A DNA stretch of 64,000 nt from Scilla litardierei (lineage: Eukaryota; Streptophyta; Magnoliopsida; Asparagales; Asparagaceae), in the NCBI GenBank assembly GCA_030789695.1, contig CM061142.1, forward strand, positions 146,713,266 to 146,777,265, given 5' to 3'. This document shows, piece by piece, positions 56,061 to 64,000 of the stretch. Positions within the stretch are counted from its first letter, which is position 1. The number at the start of each line of letters is the position of its first letter. The position numbers and the translations under genes are program-made. A model generated the notes under the pieces. The model searched no databases. It was not told where the DNA came from and saw nothing but the letters and a program-made list of their open reading frames with translations.

Positions 56061-58948
56061 TCAATGCTCTAATGATACGGTAATTACAGTGGGAGATTTG
56101 CCTACATCTTTACAGAATAATGTCTCGAATTGTCGCATCCTCTCTTCAAGGCCATCCACCCATCCTTCGGCCGCAGGCAGGCGGTTAGCCTTCCATTGCC
56201 TTATTACCGGTGGGACCGGGCTTCTATCTTTAAGTTGAATATTTACAAAGTGATTATTATTTACAAAACCTATGGTGAAGGGACCACGTTTCGTACATTG
56301 GTGTGGTCCTGATCTTAACGGAAAAAATGAAAGACATTGTTGCATTGACAGCAGATGTATTACACAGTTATAACGACTTGAGATAATATGTCCAACTTCA
56401 GGGAAGGTCATCCAATATTGCATCGGGGGGTGGTCACCCATATAGTTAATTGACACTACCTGTTCTTGTGCACTTTCCTCACCCATCACCTTTGAGTACA
56501 CATCATAGTGGTCACGCAGCTCTTGAAGCAACTCTCTTCTGACCACCTTCCACTGGTCCTCTCCCATCCCTAGATGTGAAGATATAGCCCTGTAACCACA
56601 GTTCCCATCTGTCGTCACATCTGTGACGTTCGATATATATTTGGCGATTACAGCGGGGAATTGATCAAGATAAGGTATGCCTCCTTGAACGGCTCTAGCG
56701 TCCTTTGCTTCATAATTTGCTGCTGCAAATGAAGATGTAGCAGAAACCCCAGTCATACTGCCAGATGTCGCGACTTTGACAGTTGGTTTATTTCTAGCAA
56801 GTTGAGGAGGAATGGGTGGGGCAGACGTATTTTTGATCCTTTGGGACCGTCTCGGCTGGACACGGCCGATGCTTTCTTGTTTCGATGAGACTTCAGGTGG
56901 AATTTGAGCAGAACAACTAGCCGCATCGGCGAAGTCATGATCAAAATGAGCAGGATGAATGGGGGTGGCTGTATCTTCATTTGTCAAATTATTATCCCTT
57001 TTTCTTCTTCCATTGAACACGACATTAACTTGCGGCTCTGTAATCAGATTTGTCGCCGGGGTAGCTAGCTCCTTCAACTTAATTAACAACTCCTGCTTCA
57101 TCGGCCCATCAAGTTGAGCATAGAGCTTGTGTATGCGCTCTAATTCAGCATGTATAAGCCCATATTCTTCAGACATCAATTCCGGCTTAGCCTCCATGTC
57201 TAGCTGCTTCCAATGAGAATTTACGGCATCTAAGGGAATGGGGCGATTTTCCCTTATGTATTTGCCAATCTCATTGGCACATGGTACACCATAAATCATT
57301 CTAGCTAGACAATCACCTGTGCATTGGTCCGTTCCCATAGGGTCAGATTTATCAGCTTCCACAGACATTATCTTCAACGTCGCAGCGGCTGTAAATCCTA
57401 TCAGCTCCCTGAACAAGAACCCATGCACATTATGTTGCAACATGATCTTAGATTTCTCGAATGATGCCTTGATCTCGATATGCTGCCCCTCTAATGATTC
57501 ATGTATGGTTGGCCAAGAAGCGGATAAACTGAAGGCCGATGAACCCAATGCCCTTTTAAGCTTAGAATGTTCAGTCTGGGCTCTTTTGGTCTGCCCTCTG
57601 TTGGTACTGAAATTTCCAAAGTGGAGATTGCCATCTGTCCATACAGAAATAAACTTCTCCTTGTACTTGTCCAACCAAGATGTCTTCACATAGCTCACGA
57701 CCCTTGTGTAATCTTTGTACTCGGTCTCCAATGCATTCAGTTTAGCAACATACTCCTCCTCCTTGCGTGCCCCCACCAATAAATTCCAGCTAGAGATGAA
57801 ACCTAACCATTTTTCTTGATCTTCAAAAGTGGGCTGGCAATTTTTGGCAATATTTTTGGATATGTGCATTCTACATATTTGGTGCACCGCAAGGGGAAAT
57901 TCATGGCCAATGGCATTCATAAGTGCTGGCTCCAGTGCTGACAAAATTACACGTGGCATCCTGTATCCATGCAGCAAAGAGCTCAACTTCCCCAAGGCCC
58001 ACAAGTAGTTATCCTCACGTACGACCTCCGTGTAACAAAATGCCGCTGTGAACTGAATATCTGTGGACGTCACCCCATACATCTCCATCAATGGTGGCCT
58101 GTTGCGGTTGGTCTTCAACGCGCAGTCCATAACCAGAATCTCTGGAAATTTTCGTAATAACTCAACCGACTGCGGATGTGCCCAAAATATAGTCCTCACT
58201 GCAGTTGTCACTTCGTCCACTTCATGATACACAATGTAATTACGCTGTGTCAGTAGATTAAGGAATAGCTGCATTTCTGCTCTCCAGGCCATTTCCCCTG
58301 CCTTCATCCTCTGTCTGGCTTTATAAATAGTGTTGATTGTGGTAGATGTTGCATTATCATTTTCCTTCAGGTATTTCAAGATTTCCCTTGGCCTAAGCAG
58401 TCTATGTGACAAGTCTCTCACCGTGGCCATCTCCCCACCTCCGAACCTCCTCTCATCTGGATGTCGCTCGATGTACATTGCGGGTTTATGGTTGTGATTG
58501 CAACGTACAACTGTCAAAATCCAGTTATCTGTTGCCACACCATTAACCCTCAAGTAGAAGGGACATGAACACTTCTTGCTTTGAGTTGATTTTTTGGCCG
58601 ATATATCCGGCCTGTGTGGCCGATATGTCCCACTTCTTTCACAACAAAAATAATAAGTTGGGACCCTATTGCCCTTTGTACTCATATTTGATGATTTTGT
58701 AACAACCAAATTCCCGGTTTTCACACCGACCCCTTTTACCCATTTACCAAGCTCTTCTATGCTGGGGAAAATTTTATTTGTTGTGAACTGATTTGTATAA
58801 TCTTCATTAACCTCTGAGCCTTCAACAATACGCTGAATTAAGTACCAGATACCAATATAGTCACTAAATGTTAAGCATTATTTTCTAGTAAATTAGTCAG
58901 TTAACAAAGCAAAATAATTTCAAACCTTTGCTTCTTTGTCCGCTTCAT
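56061..58948 (-). CDS. MULE-OTU protein: zinc-finger DNA binding, degraded transposase, OTU protease
   Basis: Exon 2 (58863-56061) is open for about 933 codons without a stop. A short exon 1 (58948-58926, ATGAAGCGGACAAAG...) joined over a 62-bp intron (GTTTGA...CATTTAG) fits the frame; tentative. Domains: FAR1/WRKY-GCM1-like zinc site (YYFCCERSG, KKCSCPFYL, VVRCNHNHKP); MULE transposase with D in LVMDCALKTN, but ILSALEPALMN where TDRxLALMN is expected (D to A), and TNR..RAQTEHSKLK where TNRxESAHxxLK is expected (E to Q); degenerate CxC zinc (QCTGDC, GVPC); disordered linker with KRRKR-like basics; C-terminal OTU cysteine protease (Cys in TDGNCGYRA, His in NNNHFVNI). OTU enzymes cut ubiquitin chains. 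The protein could bind DNA and deubiquitinate, but probably not transpose. Confidence 0.85.
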
Positions 58949-59349
58949 CCCAGATCCCCTCAATGTGTACCAAGCCCATCTCAATCTTCGTAATTTCTAC
59001 GCAATCATGTTCCAAATGTACATTGCAGCAATCAATTTCTGAAATTATTAAAAAATACCAAATTAATTAGCATCAATTAATGGCTTACCAACTTTACGAT
59101 GCAATGCGGCCGCAGTCGACTATTTTAGGGCACCCCAACCCAATGACACAAATCTTTTGCACTGCCTTAAGGACCTTCGTTTGATATAAGCAGGAACTCT
59201 TATCGTCTATATACCTCAGCGAATTAGAATAATTTCTGTTGATCAAACCCTATCTCGTTAGCTTTTCCCGCCTTAGGTCACAAAACTGATCGCATATGGA
59301 AGCTGTTATGATGCATTTGTATATACGGATGCGTAGAAATAGTGGTTCA

Positions 59350-59710
59350 TAGTGTAAATTACTCATCGCGAACAGTGGGAGGGAAAAAATGTAAATTGCT
59401 CTCCTCTGTGAACCGTTTAGCAGTTTGCCCACCGCACACAACCGCGCAAAACACGGAATTGCTCTGCGCACACAACCACGCAAAACTGGGAATTGCTCAC
59501 CGCTCACAGCCAATCAAAACACGGAATTGCTCAGCGCACACAACCACGCAAAACTCGGAATTGCTCAGCGCACACAACCACTCAAAACCCGTAATTGCTC
59601 ACCGCCCACAACTGTTTTATCAAGTCCACGTGCACATGTGGCCGGGCTATTTGCTAGTAATATTTCAAACTAGACTTGTTTTCTCAACCAGCACAACGGG
59701 TAAATTATTG
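59350..59710 (+). repeat. 34-bp direct array of the motif between divergent OTU genes
   Basis: ATTGCTC(A/T)(G/C)CGCACACAACCA-type units, joined by CGCAAAACxCGGA, start near 59423, 59458, 59492, 59525, 59559 and 59593, all in one orientation with a 33-35 bp period. Elsewhere the motif is in inverted pairs. The array lies in the 1.1-kb region between the two OTU genes. Flanking single copies occur at 59360 and 59680. Confidence 0.88.
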
Positions 59711-60069
59711 TAGACCCGATATGACCCGGTAGGACCCGAAATTGTCCCGTGATACCTTCTGCTTGCAGCGAATTGACAGACAATTACACAGATTGCTCAC
59801 GGCGGAATTTCAAACGGTAAGTATTTTCAAAGATCGCTCCAGTCGCCCAGACCGAAATCCAAAAGCTTTGATTTTTATTTAATTGCTCGAAGGATACATC
59901 ACTTAGTCAACTGGTGAGATCAAACAAAGAGCTGAATCGAGAGAAATCGATTTAGGGGTTTTGACCTAAATTTATCAACATCGACTCTTTGGTACGTCTA
60001 TACTTTTAAGTACAGTTTATCTGCCTTTCTTATATTGATTTTACATGCATTCATCCACGGTTGAGGTTG

Positions 60070-61768
60070 ATGAAGTCGGTACAAAAATCCAAGGTAATAT
60101 TGATTTATCTTCTCAGCAATAATGCATTAAATCTTTGAGGATCAGGTTATGAATTGTTTGATACAGGATACTATGGATTTTACAACCGATTTTACCACCA
60201 ATCAACTGTTCAAGGATAGAAAAGAGCTGTTTCAGTGGATACAAAACGTCGGGTTAAGTCATGGGCATGTGATTGTTACACGTTCGGGGAGATTAAGTAA
60301 AACGGCCAAAGGGCATCATGCTGTGTACTTTGCGTGTGAAAGAAGCGGTGAGTATCGGGGACACCGAAAGCTAAAAAAGACCAACCAGCCTGTTAAAACC
60401 AAGAAGTGTTCATGTCCTTTCTCATTGCGTGGTTATATGGTGGGCGTGGGCGTTGAGGAGTGGAAGGTAACAGTCGTTTGTGGCAGGCACAACCATGAAG
60501 CAGCTAAATATGTCGATGGCCATTCCGATGACAGGACGTTGCAGGGAATGGAGATGGAAACAGTGCGTGACTTGGCGAATAGCAAGGTTTGGCCAGCTGA
60601 AATTTTGAAAGTACTGAAGGCAAATAAAAACTTCAGTGCTACCTCAATCAAAGCAATTTATAATGCACGAAACCGGTTACAACGGGGGAAGAAGGTTGGT
60701 ATTGTAAAACAGTTGAAGGAGTTAGCATCAGCTGATAAAATTGTGGGTGCTGAGAATGTGAAGGCTGTGAATAATGAGGGGGAGGATCAGAAGGTGGGGG
60801 AGGCGTTTTGGGAGAATGCAGTGCCTGCTGAGTTGCAGGAGGAGGATCATACTGGGAAGATGGGTGGGGAGGATGATAAGGTGGATCGTAATGAGGCGGA
60901 GCAGACTGCTGAGGAGGAGGAGGATGATGATGAGAATGCAGTGGCTAAGGCCTTTGAGAAGGAGCATGAGGTTCTACGTCTTCAAATTTCTACCCTGGTA
61001 GCGGAGATTGCTAAGCAGCATGCTGAAATAACGGATACGTCTACATTGACGTGTAAGCCGGGTAAGGGAAGAAGTAGACCGTTGTGGGAACGTACAATAA
61101 AGAAGCCGAAACAATCAATTTCACATGATGATAGTGACGAGGACTTGGCTGCCGACATAATAATACCATATTGGAACGCTTTTCCTGAGTGTCTACGACC
61201 CCTTATAGTGCATGTCGTAGATGTGAAAGCAGACGGAAACTGTGGGTATATGGCTGTGGCAGCTCAGTTGGGACTGTGTGAGGACGAATGGAGGCAGGTG
61301 AAATATGACTTGCGAGAAGAGATACAGAACCACGACGGCTTGTACCGGTAACTTATGGGTGCCGTGGAATTTAAAAAGAATGTAGTGGCACTGGGCCATT
61401 TGTTAGACCGTCCAAAAGCTAAATGGTGGATGCAGATGCCAGAAATGGCACATGTCATTGCCTCATGCTACGACTGTGTAGTACATATTCTTGAACCTCA
61501 TCAGTGTATGACATATTTTCCTTTAAGAACTCCAGTACCCCTATCATCCAGACGCCACATAACGTTGGGTCATGTGAACAATAATCACTTCGTTATTGTT
61601 AAACTTGCCCCATATGGTCCTGTCCCTCCGACTTCAAGTATGTGGCTAAGATACCGTTCCGATGTGTCAGCCGGATGGCCGGCTGCTTATGAGGATAGGA
61701 TGCATCAATTCCAGTCAATAGTATTTGGGCACGATATTGCAACCGTTGACGTTATTGAAATATTGTAG
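60070..61768 (+). pseudogene. FAR1-like zinc domain + OTU protein lacking the transposase domain
   Basis: A short exon 1 (60070-60093, ATGAAGTCGGTACAAAAATC) and a 73-bp intron (GTAATA...GATACAG) precede the long exon from 60167; tentative. The N-terminus matches the MULE-OTU gene (FTTNxxF, YFACERSG, KKCSCPF, CGRHNHE, EMxTVRDL). After IYNARNRLQRGKK, where the relative continues into the MULE domain, it passes to an acidic, Glu/Asp-rich linker with a coiled coil. OTU domain: Cys in ADGNCGYMA, His in NNNHFVIV. TAA at 61349-61351 splits the OTU domain between its Cys and His halves; the frame continues to TAG at 61766-61768. Without that stop it would be about 540 residues. Confidence 0.8.
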
Positions 61769-62389
61769 GATAAAACGTTGTATAATTTTACTGTGGATTG
61801 TTTATTTCATATTGACAGATTGGTAGCATGAAATTTTATCATGTCTGCCTAAATGTGCAAATGTTATCATCTGTATGCCGTGCTTTGGTGTATGGTATCT
61901 ATAAGTTATGCTCAACGATAGACCTACTAATCAAGTTTGCCTCTTACTAACTTTTTGGTGAACGGGTACAAACTGATATATACTGGATTTTGAATGCTTA
62001 ATAACACACGCAATCTATCCAGATTTTCTTAAGGGTGTTAATTAATACAACTAATGATAGTTATCACGTTGGTATTATATTATTTTATACGTATCAATAA
62101 TGTTGTTAACATCGGCATAAGAATATGAGTAATCCAATAGAATAAATATTAAAAACAAAATTTAGATCTCCTCAGCGCGCACCACGGTCAAAATCGTTCT
62201 CAGTGTCGCGATTAATAAAGATTACCGTTACTAATGTCAAGCCTGACAATCCATGTAAGATTACTCAGCGCGTAAAACGGTTCGAATCGTGTTAAAATAT
62301 AACCGTTGTGCGCGCTGAGTAAAATTAGCCAACTAAACCACCGAATTTACTCGAAGCACGCAACGGGTTAAAATTTTTACCCGTTTTGA
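61769..62389. other. intergenic with motif copies, no supported gene
   Basis: AT-rich 3' flank of the OTU pseudogene. From 62170 motif copies appear: TCCTCAGCGCGCACCACGG, TTACTCAGCGCGTAAAACGG (about 62260) and CCGTTGTGCGCGCTGAGTAAA (about 62303). Confidence 0.6.
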
Positions 62390-62712
62390 CCCGTTTGGAC
62401 CCTCTTTCATCCCTTGATAAATTCTGCTCACCGCTCACTACCATAACCTTCCACAGATTGCTCAAGGCGGAATATCAAACGGCCAGTTTTTCGTAGATTG
62501 CTCAAGGCGCACAGACGGAAATTCCAAAGATTAAATTTTTATTACTGGGCTCGACATTTACATCACAGTGGCAACTGCTGCGTTCAAACAAATCGGTGAA
62601 GCGAGAGCAATCGATTTAGGGGTTTTCGACCTAAATTTGTCGAAATCGCGATTTGGTAAGTATACAATGTTAAGTACATTTTATTTGATATCCTTATTAC
62701 AATTACAATGTG
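62390..62712 (+). repeat. duplicate of the OTU gene 5' region, ending in the gap
   Basis: Matches 59740-60030: ATTGCTCA(A/C)GGCGGAAT, TTCAAACAAATCGGTGAAGC, then TCGATTTAGGGGTTTT(C)GACCTAAATTT and a TTTGGTAAGTAT splice-donor-like end (TTTGGTACGTCT in the other copy). It is likely the leader of a third OTU-type gene whose body would lie in or beyond the run of Ns. Confidence 0.75.
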
Positions 62713-63212
62713 NNNNNNNNNNNNNNNNNNNNNNNNNNNNNNNNNNNNNNNNNNNNNNNNNNNNNNNNNNNNNNNNNNNNNNNNNNNNNNNNNNNNNNNN
62801 NNNNNNNNNNNNNNNNNNNNNNNNNNNNNNNNNNNNNNNNNNNNNNNNNNNNNNNNNNNNNNNNNNNNNNNNNNNNNNNNNNNNNNNNNNNNNNNNNNNN
62901 NNNNNNNNNNNNNNNNNNNNNNNNNNNNNNNNNNNNNNNNNNNNNNNNNNNNNNNNNNNNNNNNNNNNNNNNNNNNNNNNNNNNNNNNNNNNNNNNNNNN
63001 NNNNNNNNNNNNNNNNNNNNNNNNNNNNNNNNNNNNNNNNNNNNNNNNNNNNNNNNNNNNNNNNNNNNNNNNNNNNNNNNNNNNNNNNNNNNNNNNNNNN
63101 NNNNNNNNNNNNNNNNNNNNNNNNNNNNNNNNNNNNNNNNNNNNNNNNNNNNNNNNNNNNNNNNNNNNNNNNNNNNNNNNNNNNNNNNNNNNNNNNNNNN
63201 NNNNNNNNNNNN
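62713..63212. other. assembly gap, 500 Ns
   Basis: Exactly 500 unknown bases, the usual size for a gap of unknown length. Frames crossing it are artefacts. Confidence 0.99.
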
Positions 63213-64000
63213 CTGAGCGGAGTTTTCGTTGATTAAGTTTGATGAATGTCAAACGATGTTGCTCAATTGGTGCCCAAGCATCAACTATGAACTCCTGGAA
63301 TAACTTTCCCGCTCTCAAAATTGAAGAATACTCGTTCTGTCTTTCAAACAGACGGTAGCTATAAAACTCACACATGGTCAGGCGTCTACTTGATGCTATG
63401 TTTTGAACTGGATCCCACTGCTTCAACTCAGGTTCCCATCCAAGCTGACCATCAGGAAATAATAAAACGTAGTGTAATGGTAAGTATGCAGGATGAGTCT
63501 CATTGATTTGCATTAATTGATGATTTCCTCGAAGATGTAAAACTATATCTCGCATCCCGGAAGGTCGATAGCCATCGCCAGGTAAAATAACCGCAATCTC
63601 ATCTACGGTTGGGAGGTTATAACGGCGACGATCCTTGTTTGAATTATAATGCAGATATACAGGAAGATCATGACCACCTAAATCTGCTTGAGATAAAACA
63701 GAATACGCCTGACAATATAGTTTGATGAATGGATTTATGCCCGATAGACAATTTTGAATAATTTGTAAGACATCCTTGCTCAAATGTGGATTTCTATTAC
63801 TTCGTAACTCCATAGCAGAATCCGGATCATATATGTAAAGTTGACAATAACTGGCTGTTTGATCCGGTTGGGGCAGAAGTGATCCTGTTCGATGGCGTAA
63901 TTCTCCATGAATTGTAAATATGTTCGGGCCTCTGCCAGCAATCAATCTTTGATCCATTGTCACACCAAGGCTGGTAAATGCATTAGCTGCATTATACTCC
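63213..64000 (-). CDS. Helitron Rep/helicase protein, partial
   Basis: Rolling-circle replication protein of a Helitron, part of the N-terminal helitron-like domain. The minus frame is open from the window end to the gap (about 262 codons). It contains RGPNIFTIHGELRHRTGSLLPQPDQ-type sequence (positions about 63940-63870), AQLYIYDP-like QLYIYDPDSAMELR, NPFIKLYCQA, DLPVYLHYN, HPAYLPLHYVLLFPDGQLGW and LFQEFIVDAWAPIEQHRL. These are the conserved blocks before the Rep HUH motif and helicase, which would lie in or left of the gap. The start lies outside the window. It abuts the OTU-type leader across the gap, so the true junction is unknown. Confidence 0.88.

Noticed and set aside
62568..63236. Long frames across 62713-63212
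   Set aside because: They exist only because Ns were translated; the sequence is unknown.

Overview
The window is plant nuclear DNA, from a flowering plant judging by its content. It holds Athila-type Ty3/gypsy retrotransposons, an L1-type LINE, FAR1/MULE transposases, a Helitron, HSP70 and DUF674 gene fragments, GT-AG introns and TATA boxes. I see no bacterial genes, rRNA, tRNA or CRISPR. It is a nested repeat block rather than a host gene region. The species cannot be told from the sequence.

Layout. 1-2781: LTR and start of the internal part of an LTR element read leftward (element X). 2782-13514: a decayed Athila-like element on the minus strand that keeps RT, RNase H, integrase and a third ORF but has lost gag and protease; element X has inserted into its 3' LTR. 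13515-16313: an LTR-like relative of element X with 60-bp tandem repeats, then AT-rich DNA. 16314-18499: a 5'-truncated LINE between two (TA)n tracts, the left one forming an 86-bp palindrome. 18500-36740: a FAR1-type MULE transposase gene with stops, two coiled-coil genes, fragments of DUF674 and HSP70 genes, repeated TATA modules and many copies of one short motif. 36741-40420: a 187-bp satellite of 17 units plus a partial, holding a 478-bp hAT-like MITE. 41880-55051: a third coiled-coil gene, split by a complete 11.9-kb Athila-like element (42853-54748, target duplication ATTTC) that has gag, protease and the third ORF but no RT or integrase. 55052-62712: two divergent FAR1-like/OTU genes and the 5' end of a third. 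62713-63212: Ns. 63213-64000: a Helitron protein fragment.

Three things stand out. (1) The transcribed leader of the Athila-like LTRs carries five hairpins with one constant 14-nt loop (TTGCAAGAGATTGG), different but self-complementary stems, and the same spacing in two diverged elements. (2) A short motif, roughly TTGCTCAACGCGCACAACGG or its reverse complement, is scattered in dozens of copies around the FAR1/MULE/OTU genes and gene fragments and is absent from the LTR elements. It is a candidate binding site for the proteins these elements encode, and one of those, a long open MULE-OTU protein, seems to have lost two of its three transposase catalytic residues. (3) The third ORF of the Athila-like elements has its own TATA box next to an array of the same CACTCGGCCGAGTG palindromes found in the LTR upstream region.

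The two Athila-like elements are close relatives with complementary coding losses, so each would need proteins from elsewhere to move. Most coding regions here are broken. Those without a visible break are the minus-strand MULE-OTU gene, two coiled-coil genes (24734-25650, 26954-27945) and a small proline-rich gene (35625-36278).
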